This document shows positions 37,758 through 46,287 of a stretch of DNA of 64,000 nucleotides, one piece after another. The position numbers and the translations under genes were made by a program. The DNA comes from Nonomuraea typhae (lineage in GTDB: Bacteria; Actinomycetota; Actinomycetes; Streptosporangiales; Streptosporangiaceae): the NCBI RefSeq assembly GCF_009760925.1, contig NZ_VRLV01000002.1, positions 248,001 to 312,000 of the forward strand, given 5' to 3'. Positions within the stretch are counted from its first letter, which is position 1. Each line of letters opens with the position of its first letter. The notes beneath the pieces were generated by a model. The model saw only the letters and a list, made by a program, of their open reading frames with translations. It had not been told where the DNA came from and ran no database searches.

Positions 37758-38456
37758 ATGGAGAAGTTCCTGGCCCAGCTCGTGAAGGTCCAGCCCGCCC
37801 CCGAGCCCTGGGTGGTCGCGGTGTCGGCGCTCGTCGCGCTCGTCGTCGTGGGCTACACCACCTCCTGGCACCTCACGCGCGGCCTGGTCACGATCGCGCA
37901 CGAGGGCGGGCACGCGCTGATGGCGCTGCTCACCCGGCGCAAGCTCGAAGGCATCCGCCTCCACTCCGACACCTCCGGCGTCACCCTGACCAGGGGGAGG
38001 CCGACCGGCCCCGGCATGGTCCTGACCGCGCTGGCCGGTTACCTCGCGCCGTCGCTGCTCGGGCTGGCCGGGGCGTGGCTGACCGACCAGGGGCGGATCA
38101 CGCTGCTGATCTGGACCGTGCTGCTGTTCCTGGTCTGCATGCTGCTGCTGATCCGCAACCTGTATGGCGCGCTCATCCTGCTGGCCACGGGCGGGGCGCT
38201 GTTCGCGCTGTCGATGTACGCGCCGGACGAGGTGCAGCAGGCCGTGGCCTACATGGCGGTGTGGTTCCTGCTGTTCGGCGGGGTGCGCCCGATCATCGAG
38301 CTGCAGCGCAAGCGCCGCCGCAGGCAGGCGGCCAACTCCGACGCCGACCAGCTGGCCAGGCTGACGGTGCTGCCCGGGGGCTTCTACGTCTTCTTCTTCC
38401 TGGTGGTCGCGGGCGCCTCGGCGGTCGGCGGGGCCTACTTGATGTCCCCGTTCTAA
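37758..38456 (+). CDS. M50-like membrane metalloprotease
   Basis: A 232-residue membrane protein. The zinc motif HEGGH (in VTIAHEGGHALMALLTRRK) follows the first membrane segment, and about five more hydrophobic segments follow. It resembles the actinobacterial M50-like family (peptidase_M50B). These proteins cut substrates within or near the membrane, but the second-metal-ligand Asp motif seen in site-2 proteases is not obvious (LIRNLYGALILL is the nearest candidate), so activity is not certain. Confidence 0.82.
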   Translation: MEKFLAQLVKVQPAPEPWVVAVSALVALVVVGYTTSWHLTRGLVTIAHEGGHALMALLTRRKLEGIRLHSDTSGVTLTRGRPTGPGMVLTALAGYLAPSLLGLAGAWLTDQGRITLLIWTVLLFLVCMLLLIRNLYGALILLATGGALFALSMYAPDEVQQAVAYMAVWFLLFGGVRPIIELQRKRRRRQAANSDADQLARLTVLPGGFYVFFFLVVAGASAVGGAYLMSPF

Positions 38457-38546
38457 CCCTCGCGGCGGACTCATCACAAATGCACCTATGCCCGGCCTAG
38501 TGCCGAAATTCCCCACTAAACTCGCCCGTGACAAGGGGGAAGCATC

Positions 38547-41237
38547 GTGCAGCACGTCGAGGACGCCCCCGGCTATCGAATACTCGATCAGGCCGGACAG
38601 GGCGGATTCGCCATCGTCTACCGGGCCTACCAGGAGCGCCTCGACCGGGTCGTGGCGCTCAAGGTGCTGTCCGTGGACCGGGTCGACAACAAGACGATGC
38701 GCCGGTTCCAGCGCGAACTCCAGCTCACCGGCCGCCTGACCGGCCACCCCAACGTGGTCACCGTCTTCGACACCGGCACCACGCGCACCGGCAAGCCGTA
38801 CATCGCCATGGACTACTTCGAGAACGGCTCCCTGCGCGACCGCATCCGCACCCAGGGCCCGCTCCCCCTGCAGGAGGTCCTCCGCTCGGGCGTCAAGCTG
38901 GCCGGCGCCTTGGCCGCCGTCCACGAGGCCGGGGTGCTGCACGGCGACATCAAACCCCAGAACATCCTCATCTCCCGGTACGGCGAGCCCGCCATCGCCG
39001 ACTTCGGGGTCGCCCGCGTCATCGACACCGCCGAGATCTCCGCCGCCACCCACGCCTTCACCCCGCTGCACGCCGCCCCGGAGGTCCTGAGCGGCCAGCC
39101 GCACACCGCCGCCACCGACATCTACTCACTCGGCTCCACCCTCTACCACCTGCTGGCCGGCCAGCCCGCCTTCCACAGCGCCACCGACCCGTCGATCGCG
39201 CCGCTCATGTTCCGCGTGCTGAGCTCCGAGCCGCCGCCGATCAACCGCGCCGACGTGCCCGGGGTGGTCGTGTCCGTGGTCCTCAAGGCCATGTCCAAGA
39301 ACCCCCAGAGCCGGTACGGCACGGCCCGCGCGTTCGCCGAGCGCCTCCGGGAAGTCCAGGCCGAACTCGGCCTTCCGGTCACCGACCTGCTGGGGACCGA
39401 CTCCACCGGCCCCGCCGCACCCGCTCCCCCGCCCTCCGCCTCCTCCACCGCGCCTCCGGCCGCCTATCCGGAAACCGCCCCGGCCAACCCCAACGGCCCC
39501 GCCCAGTACCCGGCCTTCCCACCGGCCGCCGCTGGGCCGTGGAGTGGAACGTATCCGGGTACCGGGGCCGTCTTGCCCGAGGGCACCGGGGGACCGATCA
39601 GCCCGTGGGCGCCGGAGGCGGCGGGCACACATGGCAACCAGGCGCATTCGGGTACGGGACGGCCTGCAGGCGGTCAGACCGGGGTTGGTCAGACCGGGGT
39701 TGGTCAGACCGGAGTCGGTCAGACCGGGGTTGGTCAGACCGGAGTCGGTCAGACCGGAGTCGGTCAGACCGGAGTCGGTCAGACCGGAGTCGGTCAGACC
39801 GGAGTCGGTCAGACCGGAGTCGGTCAGACCGGAGTCGGTCAGACCGGAGTCGGTCAGACCGGAGGTGGACCGTCTCAGGCCGGTCAGACCGAAGGTGATC
39901 AGCCCCCGGTCGGTCAGACCGGAGGTGGACTGTCTCAGGCCGGTCAGTCCGGGATTGGTCAGCCCATGGGTGGTCATCCCAGCGCAGAGCAGCCCGGGGC
40001 GGACGCGAGCACAGGCCACCCCAGCACAGCACACACAGGCACAGGACACACAGGCACAGGTGGGCGCGCCGAACCAGGGCATGCGGCCTCGGGTCACCCG
40101 GGCGGGGGCTACCCGGACGCCGGGTACTCGCGCGCAGGCAGCGGACGTCCGGTGGACGAGTGGGCCCCCCACACAGGCGAGCCTCCGGCCGGGTTCCCCA
40201 ACTTCGGGCCCTACCAGGGCGGTTATCCCCCATCCGGCCCAGGGAGAGCACCCTCCGAACCGCCATACGTGCCGGACAGCCAGGCATGGGAACTCTCCGC
40301 CCCCTCACCCCCCGCGCAGGCGTACCACCCAGGACAACCACCTGCCGGAGGCGGCCAGCCCGGTCCGGGCGCCCAGGCCGGAGTTGGCGGAGGTCAGACT
40401 GAGCCAGGCGCCCCGCAAGGCGGGATGGCCGGCTCTCACGCCGGTACGCCCCACGCTCACGCCGGTACGCCCCACGCTCAGCCCGGCATGGCCGGCGCTC
40501 AGCCCGGCATGGCCGGTGCCCACGCTGGGACGGGAGCCGGCCAAGCCGGGATGCCCGGTGCCCAAGCCGGGATGGCCGGCTCGCCTTCAGGTGCCCCCGG
40601 AAGCGGGCGGGCGCCGGCCGGTGGGCGCAGGCGGCGGGCGGCTTCCGAAGGCGCCGGCCTGGGCAAGCTTGTGGCCGGTGTGGTCGTGGTGACGGTGGTG
40701 CTGGCGGGAGTGGGCCTGGCGGTGTACCTGACGCGGGGCCGGCAGCAGACCCCGCAGGCGGCCGACCGTACTCAGCAGGCGCAGCAGCAGAAGAAGCAAG
40801 ACCCCAGCACCCCGGCCGTCGACGACAAGACCGTGGACGCGCTGCGCCCCCGTACGCTCAAGGTCATCTCCGACAACGGCATCTCGGTCACCCTGCGCTG
40901 GAACCTTCCGGCGAACGCCCGTAAGTACCCGATCGTGGTGCAGCGCGAGCCCTCCGACGGCCAGCCGCTGACCGCGCTGCCGGCGGGCACCACGTCCACC
41001 CGCCTGACCGGGCTCACCAAGGGCACGGGCTACTGCTTCGTGGTCGGCGTCCCGCTGCAGATCTCGGAGAAGACGAAGGTCGCCTGGTCCAAGCCGATCT
41101 GTATCCGCGGAGCCCGCCCAGGTGGCGCCTCGCCGTACGGACTGACCCCCGACGGCGGCACCCCGGAAGGCGCCGTGCCGGACATCACCACCCCTCCGGA
41201 CGGCACCACCGCCCGGCCGCCCGTCACCGAGCGCTGA
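38547..41237 (+). CDS. Membrane serine/threonine protein kinase with pentapeptide repeat linker
   Basis: An 896-residue kinase. The N-terminal kinase domain (residues 9-275) has the glycine loop GQGGFAIVY, ATP-binding Lys39, DFG Asp152 and the APE motif of HAAPEVL. Its catalytic loop is LHGDIKPQN, with Gly where most family members have Arg, so it is a non-RD kinase. A linker of about 430 residues rich in Gly, Pro and Gln holds 13 tandem VGQTG-type repeats and Gly/Ala-rich MAGAQPG-type repeats. One membrane segment (LVAGVVVVTVVLAGVGLAVY) leads to an outer C-terminal fibronectin-III-like domain (KVISDNGISVTLRWNLP). It starts at GTG 38547 with AAGGGGGAAG upstream. Confidence 0.92.
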   Translation: MQHVEDAPGYRILDQAGQGGFAIVYRAYQERLDRVVALKVLSVDRVDNKTMRRFQRELQLTGRLTGHPNVVTVFDTGTTRTGKPYIAMDYFENGSLRDRIRTQGPLPLQEVLRSGVKLAGALAAVHEAGVLHGDIKPQNILISRYGEPAIADFGVARVIDTAEISAATHAFTPLHAAPEVLSGQPHTAATDIYSLGSTLYHLLAGQPAFHSATDPSIAPLMFRVLSSEPPPINRADVPGVVVSVVLKAMSKNPQSRYGTARAFAERLREVQAELGLPVTDLLGTDSTGPAAPAPPPSASSTAPPAAYPETAPANPNGPAQYPAFPPAAAGPWSGTYPGTGAVLPEGTGGPISPWAPEAAGTHGNQAHSGTGRPAGGQTGVGQTGVGQTGVGQTGVGQTGVGQTGVGQTGVGQTGVGQTGVGQTGVGQTGVGQTGVGQTGGGPSQAGQTEGDQPPVGQTGGGLSQAGQSGIGQPMGGHPSAEQPGADASTGHPSTAHTGTGHTGTGGRAEPGHAASGHPGGGYPDAGYSRAGSGRPVDEWAPHTGEPPAGFPNFGPYQGGYPPSGPGRAPSEPPYVPDSQAWELSAPSPPAQAYHPGQPPAGGGQPGPGAQAGVGGGQTEPGAPQGGMAGSHAGTPHAHAGTPHAQPGMAGAQPGMAGAHAGTGAGQAGMPGAQAGMAGSPSGAPGSGRAPAGGRRRRAASEGAGLGKLVAGVVVVTVVLAGVGLAVYLTRGRQQTPQAADRTQQAQQQKKQDPSTPAVDDKTVDALRPRTLKVISDNGISVTLRWNLPANARKYPIVVQREPSDGQPLTALPAGTTSTRLTGLTKGTGYCFVVGVPLQISEKTKVAWSKPICIRGARPGGASPYGLTPDGGTPEGAVPDITTPPDGTTARPPVTER
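39671..39865 (+). repeat. 13 tandem 15-base repeats in the kinase linker
   Basis: The unit GGTCAGACCGGAGTC is repeated 13 times with only a few changes (mainly GGGGTT for GGAGTC), encoding VGQTG. Its near identity shows recent expansion by slippage; more diverged GQTG units follow to about 39960. Copy number probably varies between strains. Confidence 0.93.
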
Positions 41238-41252
41238 CCGGGACGAGCGGGG

Positions 41253-42650
41253 TCAGGGCGTCCTGCGGGGCATGATGAGGATGGTCGCCAGTCCCAGCAC
41301 GGTCATGGCGACCATGCCGAGGAACACGTTGTGCACGGCGGCCGACAACGCCTGGCGGACCGGCTCGGCGTCAGGGCCGCCGCGTTGCAGGGCCTGGGCG
41401 GCGGTGTCGACGGAGGCGAGGCCGTCCAGGCGTGTGGCGAGGGTGGCGTTGGCCACGGCGGCGAGGATGGTGGTGCCCAGGGCGCTTCCCGCCACGCGGA
41501 AGAAGACCGCGCCGCCGGTGACCACACCGCGGCGGTCCCAGCCGACCTGGTTCTGGGCGCCGACCAGCATGGAGACCGAGACCAGGCCCAGGCCGGCGCC
41601 GTTGATGAAGGCGCAGATCCCGGCATACAGGATCGGGGACGAAGCGGTCATCAGGGTGAAGAGGACGGAGGAGACCGCGATCAGCGACAGGCCGGTCAGG
41701 GCGGTGTCGCGGAAGCCGTACCGCATGTAGAGACGGGCGGACAGGCTGACCGACAGAGGCCAGCCGATCGACTGGACGGCCAGCGCGAACCCGGCGGCCA
41801 CCGCGCCCGCGCCCAGGACGCCCTGTGCGTACGTCGGCAGGTAGGCGGTGGGCCCGGCCAGGACCATGCCCACGACGGCGCTGCTGAGGAAGGAGCCGAG
41901 GAGGAAGCGGTCGCGCCAGATCCAGGGCGGGATGAGGGGTTCGGGGACCCGCGTCTCCCACAGGGCGAACAGGGCGAGGACCGCGGCTCCCGCCGCGATG
42001 GTCCACCAGCGCAGGTCCTGGAGTCCGAGCAGGACGGCGACCACGCCCGTGGCCAGGAGCAGGCTGCCCACGAGGTCGAGGCGGACCTTCCGGCGTTCGA
42101 CGCGCTCGTCCAGGAAGACGACGATGACGAGGATGGCGGCGGCGCCGAGCGGGAGGTTGAGGTAGAAGATCCACCGCCAGGAGACCAGCTCCGACAGCAG
42201 GCCGCCGATCGCCGGGCCGATGAGGGCTGACATCCCCCAGACCGATGACAGCAGGGCGCTGATCCGCCCGCGCTCCTTCAGCGGGTACAGGTCGGCCGCC
42301 ACCACCTGCACGATCGACTGGATGGCCCCCGCGCCCACCCCCTGAACCACCCGGGCCGCGATCAGCATGGGCATCCCCGTGGCCGCCCCCGCGAGCAGCG
42401 ACCCCACGAGGAAGATCGTCATACCGGCGGCCAGCATGGGCTTGCGCCCGTAGAGGTCGGACAGGCGGCCGTAGATCGGCGTGCACACCGCCTGCGACAG
42501 CATGTATCCGGAGATCACCCACGGGAACAGCGAGAACGACCCCAGGTCCCGCACGATCGACGGCACGGCGGTGGCGACGATCGTGCCGTCGACGGCCGCC
42601 AGCGCCATCGCCAGCATGAGCCCGGCCGAAACCGCCGCGCGCCCCTTCAC
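41253..42650 (-). CDS. MFS drug exporter (DHA2/EmrB-QacA family)
   Basis: A 465-residue proton-driven exporter with about 14 membrane segments. Diagnostic motifs are motif D1 near the N-terminus (LAAVDGTIVATAVPSIVRDL), motif A GRLSDLYGRKPML, motif B RVVQGVGAGAIQS and motif C GPAIGGLLSELVSWRWIFYLNLPLG. Length is a little below average for the family. It starts at GTG 42650. A short upstream frame ends on this start codon. It likely exports a toxic or self-made compound; the winged-helix gene upstream on the same strand may be linked. Confidence 0.92.
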   Translation of the reverse strand: MKGRAAVSAGLMLAMALAAVDGTIVATAVPSIVRDLGSFSLFPWVISGYMLSQAVCTPIYGRLSDLYGRKPMLAAGMTIFLVGSLLAGAATGMPMLIAARVVQGVGAGAIQSIVQVVAADLYPLKERGRISALLSSVWGMSALIGPAIGGLLSELVSWRWIFYLNLPLGAAAILVIVVFLDERVERRKVRLDLVGSLLLATGVVAVLLGLQDLRWWTIAAGAAVLALFALWETRVPEPLIPPWIWRDRFLLGSFLSSAVVGMVLAGPTAYLPTYAQGVLGAGAVAAGFALAVQSIGWPLSVSLSARLYMRYGFRDTALTGLSLIAVSSVLFTLMTASSPILYAGICAFINGAGLGLVSVSMLVGAQNQVGWDRRGVVTGGAVFFRVAGSALGTTILAAVANATLATRLDGLASVDTAAQALQRGGPDAEPVRQALSAAVHNVFLGMVAMTVLGLATILIMPRRTP

Positions 42651-42739
42651 CGGCGGCGCCGGGGTCCGGCCACGCTCAGGCCCGCGACCTCATCGACAGC
42701 GACGTCCACCCCCGAGCCTCCCCGTGGGATCCGGTGATC

Positions 42740-42756
42740 GTGTTCCATGGAAACAC
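42740..42756. promoter_or_regulatory. Palindrome upstream of the MFS exporter
   Basis: TTCCATGGAA (42743-42752) is a perfect palindrome, widened by GTG and CAC flanks with one extra base on one side. It lies about 90 bases upstream of the exporter start in the 127-base gap after the winged-helix gene, a usual place for a repressor site. Binding is inferred. Confidence 0.35.
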
Positions 42757-42777
42757 ACCCAGATGGGGACAGGACAC

Positions 42778-43827
42778 CTAGCCCAGGAACCGGCGAACAT
42801 CCTCCACCTCGTCCGCCAGCGCGCCGGCGATCCCCGGGACGTCCTCGAACAGCTCGACGGCGGCGGCGCTGCCCTTGCGTGACCAGGTGCCGCGAATCCG
42901 TCCGTTCACGAGTACGGCGGGCCGCAGGATGCCGCCGCCGGGAAACACCGCGCGCGCATGGTCGGGCGCCAGGATGGGGTCGCGCGACTTCCACCCGAGC
43001 AGGAGTTCGTCGAAGGCGGGCAGCAGCCTGACCAGGCCCGGACGGCTCCCAGCCGCCTCCTGACCGGCGGCCCTCCACTCCGGCGACACCTCCCACTCCA
43101 GCTGTGCCTCCCACTGCGGCCGCGCCCCCGACGCCAGCGGTGTCCCCCACGCCAGCCGTGCCTCCCCCAACGGCACCCCCGACCACGCGGCCAGATCCTC
43201 GGCCGTCGCCGGCACGTGCGCACGCCGGTACCGGACGGCCAGTTCGGCGAGCGCCCGCTCGCGATCGGGCTCGAAGACGATCGGCGCGCCCAGCCAGTCG
43301 GCGGTGTGCACGTAGGTGGGCTTCCCGTCCCGCGAAGGCCCCAGTACGGCCAGCCCGTGCGCGGCGGCCAGCCCGGCCAGGTGGACAATCCCCTGCCCGC
43401 GAGCCCGTCCCGCGAGGCGGCGTTCCAGCTCGGACTTGGTCAGCGGCCCCTGCCCGGCGAGGGCGCGCTCGATCAGCGACAGCAGATCGTCACCCGTCAC
43501 CCCTTCCTGCGCCAGCCGCGTCATCGACCCCAGCCGTGCGCTGGTCAGCGGCAGGAGCCAGGGCAGGTCGTCGTGGTGGATGTAGTGCAGCGTGCCGCGC
43601 GGCCCCCAGGCCCGCACGATCTCCCGCCGCTCCACCGCCGCGTCGATCTCCGCCCGGGTCACGGTGGCCGATCGGGCGCGCAGGGCGAGCTGCGCGGCAG
43701 TCACGTCCTGAGCCTGTACGGCCAGCAGATGGCGCACCGCCTCCCCGGTCCCGGACCCCGGCGGCCGGTGCAGCAATTGGGCCTCGACGCTCCGCATCCC
43801 GCGATCCTCCCAGACCCGCTCAGCCAC
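42778..43827 (-). CDS. Winged-helix DNA-binding domain protein (HTH_42/AlkX-like)
   Basis: A 349-residue protein of the HTH_42 (PF06224) family. Clear family features are VRHLLAVQAQDVTAAQLALRAR at the start, VRAWGPRGTLHYIHHDDLPWLLPL, and LPAFDELLLGWKSRDP followed by GGGILRPAVLVNGRIRGTW near the end. Relatives include DNA glycosylases (AlkX/YcaQ) that unhook interstrand crosslinks, but also many of unknown role; the catalytic QxQ/QxD motif appears as QAQD. An internal ATG at 43797 is another possible start. A link to the exporter after it (DNA-damaging drug resistance) is plausible but unproven. Confidence 0.83.
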   Translation of the reverse strand: MAERVWEDRGMRSVEAQLLHRPPGSGTGEAVRHLLAVQAQDVTAAQLALRARSATVTRAEIDAAVERREIVRAWGPRGTLHYIHHDDLPWLLPLTSARLGSMTRLAQEGVTGDDLLSLIERALAGQGPLTKSELERRLAGRARGQGIVHLAGLAAAHGLAVLGPSRDGKPTYVHTADWLGAPIVFEPDRERALAELAVRYRRAHVPATAEDLAAWSGVPLGEARLAWGTPLASGARPQWEAQLEWEVSPEWRAAGQEAAGSRPGLVRLLPAFDELLLGWKSRDPILAPDHARAVFPGGGILRPAVLVNGRIRGTWSRKGSAAAVELFEDVPGIAGALADEVEDVRRFLG

Positions 43828-43881
43828 CTCGAACCCGCATCTGGCCCGGCTCAGCCCCGTCCGGTCCAGCTTGACGCCTGC

Positions 43882-46287
43882 TCAGCGCAACAGCAGGCGG
43901 CGCCGGACGCGCCGTTTGAGCGGGGTGCTCCGCCGTACCTCTGCGCGGACGGCGTCGCTGCGGCGCCAAGCCTCGTCGGCGGCCTGGTCGGCCACGCCGT
44001 CCGGGGCATAGCGCACGTAGTTGGAAATATCCGCAAGAGGCCGCAGATGCTGGGAGATGGCAGCAGGATGCCGCTCCACGACCTCCTCGGCCGTCAGCGC
44101 CCGGTTGTCCCTCAGCCCCAGGTCGTCGCAGGTCTGCTGCCACGCCCCGAGCACCCGGCCCTCCGCGCCCGGAGCCGAACGCCTGCGGCGCCGCCGCCAC
44201 CACGGCAGCGCCATGGCCACCACCGCGTAGACCACCAGCACCCCGGCCGCCGCGGCAGGGACGATCACCCACAGCGGCGCCCCCTCCCCCGGCTCGCGGC
44301 CCCCTGCCGGGGACGGCTTGGCCGACGGTTTCGGCTTGTTGGCGCCGCCCTGCGTGAACTCCCCTTCCAGCCGCTCGCTCTCCTCGATGGCCGAGGACAC
44401 CACCTCATGGTCGTCCTTGGCCCCGCTCCGCCCGGGCGTGGGGTAGAACGGCCGCCAGCCCAGCCCCTCGAACTGAATCTCCGCCCAAGCCATGACATCT
44501 CCGGACTTGACCTGATGCACCCCGCCCGACTGCGCCCCCGGCCGGAACCCCACGACGACCCGCGACGGCAGCCCCAGCGTCCGCGCCATCAGCGCGAACG
44601 CCGAGGCGAACTGCTCCGACGTGCCCCGATGCGTGGTCTCCAGGAAGAACTCCAGCCCCTTCAGCGAGTGCCCCGGCGGCGCGGTGATGTCGTAGGCGGC
44701 GCTGGTCCGCAGATACTTCTGCAGCCGGTACGCCTGCTTGATCGGCTCGTCGGCCCCCTTGACCGCCTGCTGCGCCAGCTTGCGGAACTTCGCCTCCTGC
44801 GGCCCCGCCGGGAAGGCCGTCAGCGCCGCGTCCTTGACCGGCACCGCCGCCAGCAACTCCTCCTTGGACGGCCGCGCCACCCGCGAACTCACCTCGTAAC
44901 CGAACCCCTTGCCCGGCGGCTCGGCGGCCAGCAAAGCCCCGCTGCCCGGGTCCACGGCCAGCCCCGGCACGCCGGTGACCGACTCGGGCCGTTCGGCCGC
45001 GGGCAGCCAGGTGCCGGGCAGCCCGTCCACGGTGACGCGCTGCCGTACCGTCTCCGCCGCGCCCGTCCACTCGCCGGCCGGCACCCGCCCGCCCGTCGGC
45101 TGGAAGCGCGCGCTCGACGTCCAGCGCACCCCGTCGTACCTGTCCAGTACGGCCAGCCGCCAGTTGGCCGGTTTGTCGGCCTTCACGGTGAACAGCGGCC
45201 GATCCGGCGCCTGCAGCCAGGCGGTGACGCGGTCGAGCGGGCTGACGCTGTCCACCCGTACCGGCGGTGGCAGCTCGGCGTCGGACCTCGGGTTGTACGG
45301 CTCGGCCGCGATCGGCAGCAGCGGCCCGAATACCAGCGCCGCCCCCGCGAGGAGGCCGGCGGCGGGCAGCCCGGCCAGCAGCCAGCGCGCCGGGCGCCCG
45401 TCGCGCACCAGCGCCAGAGCGGCGACCAGCACGACCAGCGCCGCGGCCACCGGCAGGTTCGATCCCTCGCCGTCCACCCCGAGCAGCAGCGCCACCCCGA
45501 ACGCGGCCACCGCGGGGAGCGCCGCGGCCGCCCTGGTCGTGGTACGGGTGACGATCTCCGCCCCGACCAGCGACGCCAGCCACACCACCGTGTGCACCAG
45601 GACCAGCAGCCGCGGCTCCGGCTGGGCCGGGAGCAGCGTGGTGAGCAGCGCCTGCCACGCGTTGGCCAGATCCTTCACCAGGCCGGGCGCGAGCCCCTTG
45701 TAGATCGGGACCGTGGCGGCGAACCACAACGCGACGTTGACCAGGAGTGCCAGCCACAGCGGCCGGTTCCTGGCAAGCAGCGCGACCACCACGGGGACCA
45801 GCGCCGCCGGCGCCAGCACCTGCAGCAGCGGCTGCGTGGGGAACACCCGGTGACACCCCCACCCGGCCACCCCGGTCAGCACGGCCACAACAAGCAGCGC
45901 CGTCACCAACCGCCACGTCAGCGGACTGCGCACACCCCGGCCGGCATCACCCGGACCCGCCGCCCCGGCCCCATCCGACACACTCCCCGGCCCTGCCAGA
46001 CCCGGCGAGTTCCGAAGCCCGACCAGGTCCGGCGCGCTCCCGGCAGCTGTGGCCGGCCGCCGGCGCCTGCCCCTCCGACCCTGACCAACCCCGTCGCCCG
46101 ACCCAGGCAATCCCGCGGCAACCCCCGGACCACTCCCGGCGACCCCCGCCGGTACCGCGCCAACCCCGGCACCACTCCCGGCAACCCCCGGACCACCTTC
46201 AGCAACCCCCGCCGGCCCGCCCCCGCCCCAAGGCGCACCCGCCGCGTCACCGGCTCCATGAGGCGACGCCGGGTAAGCAGGGCTCAT
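43882..46287 (-). CDS. Transglutaminase-like membrane protein with degenerate catalytic triad
   Basis: An 801-residue TgpA-like protein. A Gly/Ala/Pro-rich cytoplasmic start of about 120 residues leads into six or so membrane segments (to about residue 330), then an outer domain with the transglutaminase-core fold and a last membrane segment (LWVIVPAAAAGVLVVYAVVAMAL) with a basic tail. The core can be aligned by RGTSEQFASAFALMARTLGL and MAWAEIQFEGLGWRPFYPTP. Where active members have Cys, His and Asp, this one has Ser557, Met599 and Tyr615, so classical activity seems lost. The ATG 46287 overlaps the DUF58 stop by four bases. It is the last gene of a four-gene operon. Confidence 0.85.
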   Translation of the reverse strand: MSPAYPASPHGAGDAAGAPWGGGGPAGVAEGGPGVAGSGAGVGAVPAGVAGSGPGVAAGLPGSGDGVGQGRRGRRRRPATAAGSAPDLVGLRNSPGLAGPGSVSDGAGAAGPGDAGRGVRSPLTWRLVTALLVVAVLTGVAGWGCHRVFPTQPLLQVLAPAALVPVVVALLARNRPLWLALLVNVALWFAATVPIYKGLAPGLVKDLANAWQALLTTLLPAQPEPRLLVLVHTVVWLASLVGAEIVTRTTTRAAAALPAVAAFGVALLLGVDGEGSNLPVAAALVVLVAALALVRDGRPARWLLAGLPAAGLLAGAALVFGPLLPIAAEPYNPRSDAELPPPVRVDSVSPLDRVTAWLQAPDRPLFTVKADKPANWRLAVLDRYDGVRWTSSARFQPTGGRVPAGEWTGAAETVRQRVTVDGLPGTWLPAAERPESVTGVPGLAVDPGSGALLAAEPPGKGFGYEVSSRVARPSKEELLAAVPVKDAALTAFPAGPQEAKFRKLAQQAVKGADEPIKQAYRLQKYLRTSAAYDITAPPGHSLKGLEFFLETTHRGTSEQFASAFALMARTLGLPSRVVVGFRPGAQSGGVHQVKSGDVMAWAEIQFEGLGWRPFYPTPGRSGAKDDHEVVSSAIEESERLEGEFTQGGANKPKPSAKPSPAGGREPGEGAPLWVIVPAAAAGVLVVYAVVAMALPWWRRRRRRSAPGAEGRVLGAWQQTCDDLGLRDNRALTAEEVVERHPAAISQHLRPLADISNYVRYAPDGVADQAADEAWRRSDAVRAEVRRSTPLKRRVRRRLLLR

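Noticed and set aside
39671..39865. Regular short repeats as a CRISPR array
   Set aside because: The 15-base units have no spacers, keep the reading frame and encode VGQTG in the kinase linker; no cas gene is near.
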